Source: Cercis canadensis
Taxonomy: Eukaryota; Streptophyta; Magnoliopsida; Fabales; Fabaceae
Direction: 5' to 3'
Length of the DNA stretch: 64,000 bases
Assembly (NCBI GenBank): GCA_003255065.1
Contig: QAOA01002553.1
Span: 157,044-221,043 of the forward strand
Position numbers and translations under genes: made by a program. The notes below the pieces were generated by a model. The model searched no databases, was not told the origin of the DNA, and was given only the letters and a program-made list of their open reading frames with translations. Shown here piece by piece: positions 50,483 to 60,669 of this stretch. The number at the start of each line of letters is the position of its first letter. Position 1 is the first letter of the stretch.

Positions 50483-50640
50483 CAATGAAATCTACTAAGC
50501 TTTTGCCGTTAGTGAATCGGCCAATTTGATTGTTCAAATCTATGCCAGAGGGCCACTTTGGTTTTGCTGCTGTGTTTAGATACTCATTGTTTCCAGCATC
50601 TACACCTGAAAACATACATCGCTGGTGCTAGTGGCTTTTT
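50483..50640 (-). pseudogene. GDSL esterase/lipase exon-1 remnant, GDSL box missing
   Basis: Minus strand reads PLAPAMYVF, then VDAGNNEYLNTAAKPKWPSG and IDLNNQIGRFTNGKSLVDFI, followed by a good splice donor (TTG|GTAAGTTTG). This is the first exon of a plant GDSL esterase. In family members the segment between VF and VDAGNN is GDSL, containing the catalytic serine; here it is replaced by about two codons with a frame change. No other exons of the gene were found nearby, so this is an isolated remnant. Confidence 0.75.
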
Positions 50641-51279
50641 ATCAATGTCATAAGCATTGAAATTGAAAACCAACAGCTTGAGTATGAAAACCTAATATTG
50701 ATTGATCTCAACACCTCTAAGAATTCATATTAAAGTCCATGTCATGGCAAATTTTGGTATCATTTGAGTGGTTCATAAAATTTGAGCTTAAACATAGAGA
50801 GAGAGAGAGAGGGAGAGTGTATATACATATTTAGTACCTTGAAGCTATTCTTTTAAGGAAAGAAAATAGGGTAACCATGTAATCCACTTATACTACTTCC
50901 AATGAAAATTTTGAGATCTATGTTTTGGAAGGCATTCAGAAAGCAGCAGAGATGTGCATGAAATCAGTTTTTGAAACTGATTAACCTCAGACTAATATCA
51001 TATTTCTTCAATATAGCAACCCATTCTAAGGACCTTGAAACCATGCACTTAACAAAAACGCATAAATCATACTGTTGAATATAGGATTGGCGTTAGATAA
51101 ATGACGTTTGTACACTAATTAGTTGCACAAACGTTACTAATATGTAATATTAGAGTTGTCAAATTAAAGTTTCAAATAGATTTTATAAAGTTTATGCTTA
51201 TTTTACTCACTAAACTACATCCCTCACTTTATCTAGATCCCATTTCTTTTAGATTTCTAATGTGTGCACTGTTTTGATT

Positions 51280-51731
51280 TCGCAAACTACACCAATGCCT
51301 TGCCAATGACATCAATGCCACTAAGGCCAGTTGATAGCCTAGGTTATCCTGGTCGTACATATAAGTTCTTCAATGGTTCTACACTTTATCCATTTGGCTA
51401 TGGTCTTAGCTACACTCAGTTTAAGGTCACAATGCCCTGCTATTAGAATTGATGATTTGGAATGTGGCAACTTGAAGATTGATTTTGAGGTTGAAGTACA
51501 AAATGTGGGTGACCAAGATGGTAGTGAGGTTGTTATTGTATATTCGAAGGCTCCACAGGGAATCGTTGAGGCACCCATCAAGCAAGTGGTTGCATTTCTC
51601 TTGATGCTTGCAAGAGTTTGGACATGGTGGATTATACAGCTTCTCGTCTTCTAACCTCTGGCCAACACACCATCACAGTTGGTGATAATACACTCTCATT
51701 CCCAGTTGAAGTTAACTTAGAAACCTGTTAA
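51280..51731 (+). pseudogene. GH3 beta-xylosidase C-terminal remnant with frame breaks
   Basis: Frame 1: ANYTNALPMTSMPLRPVDSL, then GYPGRTYKFFNGSTLYPFGY and GLSYTQFK. After a break: DDLECGNLKIDFEVEVQNVG, DQDGSEVVIVYSKAPQG, IVEAPIKQVVAF. After another shift: DYTASRLLTSGQHTITVGDN, LSFPVEVNLETC and a stop at 51729-51731. These are the end of the GH3 C-terminal and fibronectin-III-like domains of plant beta-D-xylosidases (cell-wall xylan and arabinan trimming). The catalytic N-terminal domain is absent upstream and part of the linker after YTQFK is missing. Not functional. Confidence 0.82.
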
Positions 51732-53053
51732 CTAAGTGTTAAGAGAACATTTTTCAATAAAGAAAGATGTATATCTTTTTTATTTTTTCAAATGTTACTC
51801 TATTGGTGTTTATAATCCTATCTCATCCATGAAATAAATTTGAGCAATTTATCGTGAAAAATATGATTTTCTCCCATCAATTATTTACATACAAATACAA
51901 TACATCATAGGACAAACATGAAACAACACACATAATTAGTTTAGGTATTCCTTCGCCAATAGGCGCTTCATTAAACTTCTCATTCAATAACAAACAGTTT
52001 ATAAGACATCTTACGTGAGCCTAACCATATATCCCCATCCTTGGTTAGACTGATGTCCCATATTACATCCTCCATTCTCTCATTATCCTAAGACTCATGA
52101 ATCAGGAGTGGCCTACTTATGTGATGGTCTGACTCTGACCCAGCCATAGTTGATTCCCTCCCTTGATTAGACCATCGAAACGGTTGATGAGTTTGAGCCA
52201 GACCTCAACCTGGACCCACCAATAATTCAACTCATATTTTTAGCACTATACCATCCAACTACTTTGCTGCAACATAATCCCAGGCGCTATTATTCTCCAC
52301 TGCTTCAATTGGGTGTATACTGGACCCCACAAAGTGCTCCAATTTAGGTCCAATCAAATTTAAAACAATGCCCTATGTGCATGTATATTTATACGTATTC
52401 GAGTAACATTTCTCAACCTAATCAGAATCTACACTTATTGCTGATGACCTATCAAGTGGTACTCTCGTAGCTAAAAGTAATAAAAAAATAAAAACAAAAA
52501 CAGAACCAATTAGAAGATAGATATCAAGAGTTTAATTATTGTAGTATACTTCTCTCAATTTTTCTTACCACATTATGCTCCTTTGTGACAAAAAAAAAAT
52601 AAAAAATCTAGACTTACCAAAGATGCTACAAATCCATATAGCCTATCCCTTTTTTTTTTTTTTTTTTTNNNNNNNNNNNNNNNNNNNNNNNNNNNNNTTT
52701 TTTTTTTTTAACCTAAAATGCCTAATCATAAGAGGTAGAAACAAGTTGATGGAGATCTCAAGGTAAATACTGTGTGATGTCTCAAGCTTGAGATTCTACT
52801 AAGAATAGGTGGAGCAAGAGGAATATGGATACTACAATAAGAAAAACACGAAGAGGAACAAACTCAATTATTGACTCCATTCTGTCTTGTAATAGACTCT
52901 ATGTTGCCTAGTTATAAGGGGAGCACGAAAAGATGGCATGAATAGATTGAAAGTTTCTTCGATGAGAAGATTTTACAGCTAAAGCATAACACGCCTACTC
53001 AGGAGTAGAAACAGGTAGCAGAGACAAGGGGCCCATATCACTTATCATATGAG
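51732..53053. other. Intergenic, with a 29-N gap
   Basis: No gene recognised. A scaffold gap of 29 N lies at 52669-52697 between poly-T runs of 18 and 13 bases. Confidence 0.5.
52669..52697. other. Assembly gap (29 N)
   Basis: A run of 29 N bases flanked on both sides by T homopolymers, where assembly or sequencing probably stalled. Real length unknown. Confidence 0.95.
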
Positions 53054-54264
53054 ATGGTAAGCTAGTGGAATCTCTAAACAATGGAGGTTGTCTGAGCTAG
53101 TGTCAAGTTTTTGTGACATTAAGCCACTCAATGTGTGTGTCAAACACTAAAATAATTCTCAGAAAATGAATTTAACCTCAGTTAAATTCAGGATCTAGCA
53201 ACTGTTTCAGTATCTAATACATGCTAAGAACTTTGTATTATATTAAATTAGGGCTATTTCTAAACAAAAGTGCTTGAACTTGTGGGGGTAACAAAATGCA
53301 CCATAGAGCATTAGGGGATGAAAGAAAAAAAAAATAGAACTCGCTATATGCATAAATTGAGCTGTACAAATAGTAAATTTTAAATTCAATTTATTTATTT
53401 AGACTTTTTTTTTCCCTCTATAAAACTCAAATTTTAATACATACACAATTGTATTTAGTAGTTCAACTTTTATGCCGTTATGTACCAAAAAAATATATAC
53501 AACTATATTAATAACTAACATGTAAAAGAAAAAAAATTAATAACTCAATCAAAGTTCGAATGGTCCTACTTGATTCTTTTGGCCAAACTCAAATAAATCC
53601 GCTCGTATAATTGTACCAATTAGGTTAACAAGTGTTGCAGATGGCTTTGGCCAAATATAAAAAGCAAAACCTATGGTATCACAAGCGTTTTATTATTATT
53701 ATTATTATTATTCCTTTTTACCTTGAAAGCTACACAACTAATATAAACATATCCCTTGTCTCCAAACTGTAGGAGCACCTGATCTAAGCCAAGTAGCTTT
53801 ACTAAACCATTTAACCTAGTATAGGATTCGTAGTATAATTATATGTTCAAACACGTATATAACCTTTTCTATCTTCTGGTATTTTCTGCTTTATACAGGC
53901 ACCTGGACAAAAGCCAAAAAGCAACATTCAAAACTAGTAACCATTATATTTCAGAGCACCAAACGTTGGGCAAATAGGGCCTAGAGGGGCATAAAAGTTA
54001 GCAGGGAATGGTTAGCACTGAAAAAGTCTAAAGTGGTGCACCACTAACATGGCTTTGCAGCATGGGATTGGGCAGGTGGGGGGGACAGAAAACCCACCAT
54101 GCATGCATGACAATGATCTCCATGTTGCTAGAAATCCAGCACTTTTACAATAAGGATAGCATACAATCTACACATAGACAGGTCTTAGGTAAAGTCATTT
54201 TCAGGATAACTATCACCACGTATCTAGGCTCTTTCCTAGAAAATAAATCATACAGCGTGATCAC
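53054..54264 (+). repeat. Copy 2 of the dispersed ~1-kb segment
   Basis: Matches 30118-31080 in the same orientation, and includes an internal block of about 250-270 bp (roughly 53506-53770, with an ATT microsatellite near 53693) that copy 1 lacks. It ends 0.6 kb downstream of the SAC51-like gene's stop codon. No coding region. Confidence 0.85.
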
Positions 54265-54847
54265 ATTAACTCTACCACTAAGAAATAAAGTGAAGAAAAT
54301 GCTTGACCATTATGTCAACAATACATAAAAGGCATACATGTTGAATTATGATAGCTATATATTATGAAAAATTAGAGCAAACAGAGCATGCTCTTGTGAA
54401 ACATAGCTTCCAATGCATGAATACAATAAGAGAAAATACCAATAGGATATCCAAGACCGATAGTAATCAACAAATGTCAAAAGAGGCATCAAGGGAAAAG
54501 GAACTAGGCAGGGTAGAGAGACCAATCATATAGTTTTACAGTACATTCATGACATATTTCATAACAAAAATCATTCAACAGTGTCATAAAATCCCCACTC
54601 TTCATGCAGAAGAGAGATACAGATGCTTAAAAAGTAAAACAGCACATTCAACTAATTATATTTTCTTACATGACCAGAATATGACAAATGCCAGCTGTTG
54701 TTTATTGTTTTCCAAGGCCTCTACCCAGAAGGGGGAAAGAGGAATGAGAAAAGAGGCTGGAGGGGGTGCTAATTCATAAAGGGTAGATAATGATTAGTGC
54801 AGAAGGAAATGGAGTTCAACTGTTACCAAAGTATTTGTCCAACTTGT
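54265..54847. other. 3' flank of the bHLH gene
   Basis: AT-rich; should hold the 3' UTR of the bHLH gene on minus. The short plus-strand open frames (54348-54779) resemble nothing known. Confidence 0.45.
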
Positions 54848-55561
54848 TTATAGTTCAACTCCAAGTTTCTCAACTTCGACTTTCAGAGACTTGAGGTATC
54901 TAACGGCTTCATCTAGGACAGCAACGTTATCCATTTGGTTACTACCATCGGGCAAGATCCCTCTCAATACCTTCACCATCCTCTTCATTTCTCGGTGCTT
55001 CCTTTCACTGTCGCGGTAACCACCAGTCCCAGACGACTTCTTTACAGATGATGAAAACCTTTTCTTCCTTGATTTTGAGCAATAACTGGAGCAAGTATCG
55101 GATGTAATTTCATAATTTTCATGAGTCCTTGCTGTGCTGACTTCTTCCTCATCATAGTCTTCTGGTTCCTCCCCTTCCAAGCTCAACAATGCATCAATGT
55201 CATCAGAATCCTCTTCCAGAGGAGAAGACAATTCTCTTTCCATTTGATTGACTTTGTTCCTTTCAAAATCTTGACTACAAGCAGTATGAACATTTAAGCT
55301 GGGACCACTAAATTTGTAGGCCATTGCAGGATGGAACATAATTCGGCTTTGGTGATCTGTCTGATCAAAGATAATGAAATTCTTAGGGCAAACCTCAGAG
55401 GGCTGCAATTCAACTCTTTCGAAGGGAGTTACCTGCCCCACACCTGGAGGTAAAACCGGATCAAAGGAAGAGGCAAGTGAAGCATGCATATGAGGATCAA
55501 CTGCTTCATTTTCCAAAGGGAACACCACCTTCTTAGGGTAAAAATAATTGTGACTCTGCAT
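54848..55561 (-). CDS. SAC51-like bHLH transcriptional regulator, 237 aa
   Basis: One uninterrupted main ORF starting MQSHNYFYPKKVVFPLENEA. Central features are NFIIFDQTDHQSRIMFHP and an acidic region LEEDSDDIDALLSLEGEE, conserved in the SAC51/SACL group. A serine/lysine-rich nuclear-localising stretch (SKSRKKRFSSSVKKSSG) precedes the C-terminal helix-loop-helix RDSERKHREMKRMVKVLRGI with VAVLDEAVRYLKSLKVEVEK. The basic part lacks the usual H-x-x-x-E-R-x-R pattern, so sequence-specific E-box binding is doubtful, as for the family. In Arabidopsis SAC51 and relatives act downstream of thermospermine to restrain xylem differentiation and promote stem growth. Translation is probably controlled by the upstream ORF at 56066-55817. 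The family assignment rests on both the protein and that upstream ORF. Confidence 0.92.
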   Translation of the reverse strand: MQSHNYFYPKKVVFPLENEAVDPHMHASLASSFDPVLPPGVGQVTPFERVELQPSEVCPKNFIIFDQTDHQSRIMFHPAMAYKFSGPSLNVHTACSQDFERNKVNQMERELSSPLEEDSDDIDALLSLEGEEPEDYDEEEVSTARTHENYEITSDTCSSYCSKSRKKRFSSSVKKSSGTGGYRDSERKHREMKRMVKVLRGILPDGSNQMDNVAVLDEAVRYLKSLKVEVEKLGVEL

Positions 55562-55816
55562 TATAAATCCTGTTTACTCTCACCAAGCTCTTTGCAAGCA
55601 ATGCAGTTCTGGCTTTTGCAACTGGCAGTTATTCTGTCTTAAACTTGGATGCAAGTTCCTAAAATGTAAAGGCTAAACAGTAGGTTCTAAGGTGAGTGCA
55701 TTTTAACACAAGATGGCCGCTTCACCAAATTAACACTTCATCTCTTTTGCAGCCTTCCAATGATTGAGCACAATAATAGCCAATTCCTCCCTAAACCAAC
55801 GTCACTAGAAACTAGA

Positions 55817-56066
55817 CTACGTAACAGGCTTAAGCAACTGACGAAAATACTCAGCCTGCAAAAGAAAAGACCATTGTGTCATCAGTATGTGATACAGAAA
55901 GTCACAAGTACAAGAAAAGTTCAAACCCAAGAAAAAAAGATATAGAAGAACTACGTACTTGACAAACTTGCATCAGTCGGTAGTATGCAATGACTCCAAC
56001 ACTCATTTTAATCTGTCCAATTTCCTCCACAGCTCGGTATCTCTTTATCGTTATTGCAAAGTACAT
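55817..56066 (-). CDS. Conserved upstream ORF (SAC51-type CPuORF), spliced, 48 codons
   Basis: Exon A 56066-55959 (ATG, 36 codons) joins exon B 55855-55817 (12 codons and stop TAG) through a GT-AG intron of 103 bp. The peptide starts MYFAITIKRYRAVEEIG and has VGVIAYYRLMQVCQ before the junction, then AEYFRQLLKPVT. That ending is the highly conserved C-terminus of the SAC51-family upstream peptide, in which ribosome stalling or reinitiation is relieved by thermospermine. The stop is 255 bases upstream of the main ATG. The N-terminal half is more divergent than I expect for the family, so the exact start should be treated as probable. Too short to stand out in a simple ORF search, because it is split. 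Confidence 0.85.
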
Positions 56067-57260
56067 TCTCAATCCTCCCAACAGTTTTAATAAAGGAAAA
56101 AAACACTAAGGACCAAGTTCCTTGAACACCCAATAGGACTTTTCCTACAGCAGTAAAAAACAATATAAGATCATATGAGGTAATGAGAAAGTAATATGTA
56201 ACACAGAAAAATATCAGGCCACAGAGTGTTCAGAGAATGTGAAAGAATAGCAGCGGCATTTCATAAATTCTTCCATTAGAATCCAAAGGACCCCAGTAGG
56301 ATATTCTCCATCAAGATATGGTTATAAAGCATGGAATGTTCCAAATATTAAAGGCAACAGAATCCACCCCAATTAAGTTTGCAAATTTTTCACCAGATTT
56401 AAATAAAAATAATTTCAGGAATCAAATACTATAGCAGCAAACTGGTAGAGCAAAAACTCTCACCTGAACTAATTAAGTTACAAAATTACATGGAAGAATA
56501 CCACCAAGCGAACACGGTTTCGATTGTAACGCACAAACAAGGACGTCCACGGCATCTTGATTTAGCTCCAATCCAGAATATCAAAGAAAAAATAAAATTC
56601 AAATTCAAACTCTTGCCCTGAAAATAAAAAAGAAACACTTAAAATTAATTGAAATGCAAAGGCAACTATGCAGAAGAAGAAATGAAGGATAATAACTTTC
56701 CCACTTTAGATTTAATTTAGATTTAGAATTCACTATAAATTCAAAAGCAAGCCCTCCCCTGAAACAGCTTAAATTAAACTCTAGCACAAGTTTAATAATT
56801 CAAATTTCACCCCCATAATTTTGTCACCCAAATCCAGATTGAAGTTTAAAACTTTGCATAAAAAATTGACCCCAAGACCACATCAGTGAATCAATTCCAT
56901 ATTGAAAACCCTAGTAACCATAAATGCTACAAATTTTCCCAAATTGGAAATATGTGAAAGTATAAACAAATCTAGATTCAAATTACAAAAAACAAAAACT
57001 TTTGAAAGAAAGATAAATCTTCATGCTCAAATTATCACACCCATCAAAGCAATTGTTTCCACAAATTCATAAAAGCAATCAATTGGGTACAGAATAATTC
57101 ACAGAGCAAAACCTAGGTTTTCTTGAGGAAGAAGAAGATCGAGATCAAAACCAGCTCCGAGAGTCTCTGATAAAAATCCCCCAGATTTTCGCTGATGAAG
57201 ATCTAGCAGAGTAGTTTTTAGAGAGAGAAAGAGATCAGAGGCTGTAGAGAGAGAAAGAGT
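56067..57260 (-). other. Long 5' leader region of the bHLH gene
   Basis: A probable non-coding first exon lies near 57250-57115, rich in GAAGAAG/TCTTCTT, ending AAAACCTAG|GTTTTGC, which is a plausible donor. A leader intron would then run towards the upstream-ORF exon at about 56.1 kb; its acceptor was not fixed. Long, intron-bearing leaders are usual for SAC51-family transcripts. Confidence 0.5.
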
Positions 57261-57737
57261 GTGTTAGAGTGAATAATTCAGACATGTTTTGGGTGCATAT
57301 AACCTTTTTGGGGGTTTGGCTTATGGGGATGTGTGACGGATCGAGACAGAGAGGAGTCAAACCCGGAGATTGTGAGCCGTTGGATTGGATGAGGTCTCCT
57401 TGGAAATGCCCTTCCGTGTATTACGGGTACGACAGTGACCGTTGGATGAGGGCACGCGTGAAGGTGGGGGTGGGGTCCAGGAGGTTTGACGAATGCGTAC
57501 CGTGGAATCGACTTCTTCTATTCAATGGGGGAAGAACTTGGCTTTATTATTGACGTAATTCAATGCTAAACACCCTTAAGGGACCCTAACTTGAGATTCC
57601 AAACCATCTAAACTAAAATTTAGATGAGCTTATTAGCAAATGAATAACTTGGTTTAGCTTGACTTAATTAAGAATGAAAGAAAAAAATGACAAAATGCAT
57701 AAAATAATTGATATGGAATATGAATGATTACCAACAA
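57261..57737. other. Promoter side of the bHLH gene
   Basis: Relatively G-rich stretch to about 57540. The plus-strand frame 57269-57553 has no recognisable similarity and is not called as a gene. Confidence 0.45.
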
Positions 57738-57905
57738 GCGTGTAGATCAGCTGGTAAGAGGCTGTTCTAGCTTAACCAAATGTCTCGAGTTCGAGCCCTT
57801 GGGAATGCAGCTGCGTCTGTTGGGAGAGCTTTACCACCCTTGTGGTCCTTCCCGGCTCGAAACCGGATTAGTCGGGCGAAATCCGAATACCGGTGAGTAA
57901 CCAAA
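57738..57905 (+). mobile_element. tRNA-derived SINE
   Basis: An internal pol III promoter is visible: box A-like TAGATCAGCTGGTAAGA near 57745 and box B-like GAGTTCGAGCCC near 57788, spaced as in tRNA genes. The tail reads CCGGATTAGTCGGGCGAA and ends in AAAAAAAA. The tRNA-like head does not fold into a full tRNA with its 3' half, and the unrelated body plus A-tail mark it as a SINE. Its 3' body resembles plant SINEs with a GGATTAGTCGG end. About 170 bp; possible short flanking repeats around ACCAA are not convincing. Confidence 0.78.
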
Positions 57906-59832
57906 AAAAAGATTTATAAGTTGATCAGGGCCAGTTATTTATTCAAATTATAATAAAAATTATTTATTTTTTTTGATTGATATATGAGTCCTAAATTATA
58001 TACGGCATATTTTGTCTCAGTAATTAATTATGTCTCCGATATCAATATATTATTTGTAGTATTGAATAATTAGTTATAAGTTAAGTAATGCTATTAGTAT
58101 ATAGTTAACTCCAGAAATGGTTTATACTGCTAGTAGTATATAGTTACAAACTTTTCTCCTTCTTAATGTCATCATTGAAGCTTAGCTTGGTTGACAATAT
58201 TGTTATTCATGTTTCTCTAGTTCCATTTTTAATAAATATTCAAACTTTAAGAATTTTAAACGCTAACCAACTGATCAAATTCTGATACAAGAATCCATTT
58301 GTGTTAAAATTAATTGAACTCATCGAGCATGCATTTTCTGCATTACTCTGAAAACTATAGCATTTCGATGTGATTTTTTTTACCTATTATTTTGATTGAA
58401 TGCATTAATATATTTCAAATGTTAACAATCAATTGGAATGTCAACTTATCAATTTTAATTTCTTCCCATCTCAACTTATAAATTTTATTGAGGAGGGATA
58501 CCAACAATGACAACATAGATAAAACTAAAAAAAAATTGCAAGTTCAAAAAAGTTAGAAAGGAATAAAGTCTAAAGGCAAATGACAAAAACTAGTTATAGT
58601 TTAAAAAATAATATAGTGTTTTCAATTAAATAAATATTTTCGTGCTTTAAGTTATCTAATAGAGACAAATATCCACAAAAAGTATGATGAAATTTAACGA
58701 TTTGTCTGTTGTGTGATGTCTTTATTCGATGATATAGACCAAATTGTATGAAAATCAAAGCTTCAAGGATAATATTAAAGAAATAAGAAACATATGGACT
58801 AAAATAAAATATAAAATAGGGATGTCGAATGTAATTAAAAGCGTATTAAAGCAATAAAAATTTAATGTGCTAAGATGTTATAAAATTATATTAGGTCAAA
58901 TTTTTCAAATGAAAACTAATTATTTTTCACACGACTAATCTATGAAAAACCGTGAGAGTGAATATTATCTGTAAAATATTAAATAATATGATATATTTTG
59001 AAAATCTTATCAACAATCACTAATTTAGTATAATCTTGAAAATCTCCAATCATCATATATATACGTGCATAACTCATCTATTAAAACAAACGCATAAAAT
59101 TATTAACAAATTTGTATAGTTTTATATTATACAATAACTATATTGTAAAATATGAACTTTGGACTCGAGCAAAATATTTTGATTATGCAGACTTTTAAGA
59201 TATTGTTATATGAACACCAGTTAGTTTCACTTAACTTACACTAGCAGTTAGTATAATATGAACTTAATTAAGTCTACTTCATTTTTTTTTATGATTTAAA
59301 TTTTGCTAACTCAATTAATATGAGATCCACGGAAAAAAAATTAGTATACAGTAAGTATTTCTCAGCTTCTATTGCTGTGTGGCGAAAGCAACTCATGCCA
59401 CTATATTCTCTTCAGAAATGTATACCTCAAACTAAAGTATGTTGCCACTAAGATTTTTGACACAAAATGACATGCTTTTAGAGTTTGAAGCAGAACACTC
59501 GTAAAGATCCTAGGGGGATAAAAAAGAAGGAAAAAGGTATGTGGGGCTTCTACCGAAGGTTGAGTCTTTTAAGAATTCAAGCGTCTAGAGCCCTAAGTCA
59601 TTGAGTTGTGATGTGAATCATTATCATCCCCTTCATTTCACACCCTCTTATCCTTTTTTGGAAGATGATGGACCAAATGGGCATTTTATCCTTCTTGCCC
59701 CAAAGAAAAAAGAAGATTTTATGATGAACGATTGGAGAATTTTCCTTGGTCTTTCTTTTTCAATAGAGAGGTCCCATTGGTATATACCAAATTTTTTTAT
59801 TCTTTTTTTCGGTTGGATCACATTTTACACAT
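57906..59832. other. AT-rich intergenic DNA
   Basis: No gene, RNA or repeat family recognised. The plus frame at 59601-59909 runs into the tandem repeat and is not believed to be coding. Confidence 0.5.
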
Positions 59833-59960
59833 CTCAATTAGTCACGCCAAACCTAATCAAAAGTAGGCTATCTATCTCAATTAGCCTCGCCAAACCTAAT
59901 CAAAAGTAGGCTATCTATCTCAATTAGCCATGCCAAACCTAATCGAAAGTAGGCTATCTA
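59833..59960 (+). repeat. Tandem repeat, 43 bp x 3
   Basis: Three head-to-tail units starting CTCAATTAG at 59833, 59876 and 59919, each ending AGTAGGCTATCTA. They differ by only a few bases at the TCACG / CCTCG / CCATG position and one A/G. Confidence 0.93.
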
Positions 59961-60669
59961 CGAAAAACTTTCTCACTATATTCTCCTAAGAAGTTCACTT
60001 TAATGATAAATATGATTCAAATCTATGCTTACTCTTGTCAAGCCAACTTCTTGGTTGATTTATACCAAATTTAATCTGCCAATGAGTTGGAATGTTAGAT
60101 TTACCAGCCTTATATCTTTGCCATGCCCGTGACATAGCTTAGACTTTTAGACCTAAAATTCTCTTTCATAATCATATGAATCCTAGTCCACAGAAAGCAA
60201 AGGCCAAAAGGGAGAAAATGTATAGACCAATTCTTGGCCTCCACAAATAATGGTCAAGTTGCCTTGCCATGTTCATAGAAATAATAGAATGTGCCCCACT
60301 GCTCACTCTAAGGTCATTAATTGTTATTGGTTGCACTAACCCTCATTGGAGGAAAAGGGGTGCCATTCATGTTCCATTCACCAACCCAAAGGTACTATAG
60401 TGATAACACCAATTGGTAGAAACCAAAAGTTCTGATGAAAAAGAGTAAACATCCAAAACCTCACAAAAAGGTTCACAGATTGGCACTCTACCTGGAAGGA
60501 TACAATTTTCTTACTTTTCTTCTCTCCAATAATTTACCATTGGAGTTCATGGGTACACTGTACTTAGTTCAAGAAAAAGCCTATTGAACTAACTGATTCT
60601 TCTAGTGCCTGTATTGCAATTACCATTGGTGTTTTTTTTTTTTTTTTACTTTCNTTTTTTTTTTAACTT
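59961..60669. other. 3' flank of the double-X8 gene
   Basis: Contains a T-run with one N at 60654, just beyond the stop codon of the X8 gene. Otherwise nothing recognised. Confidence 0.5.

Noticed and set aside
57269-57553. 94-codon frame upstream of the bHLH gene
   Set aside because: No recognisable similarity; G-rich promoter-side sequence gives open frames by chance.
57738-57815. tRNA gene
   Set aside because: Box A and box B are present, but the 3' half does not close an acceptor stem and the sequence continues into a SINE body with an A-tail.
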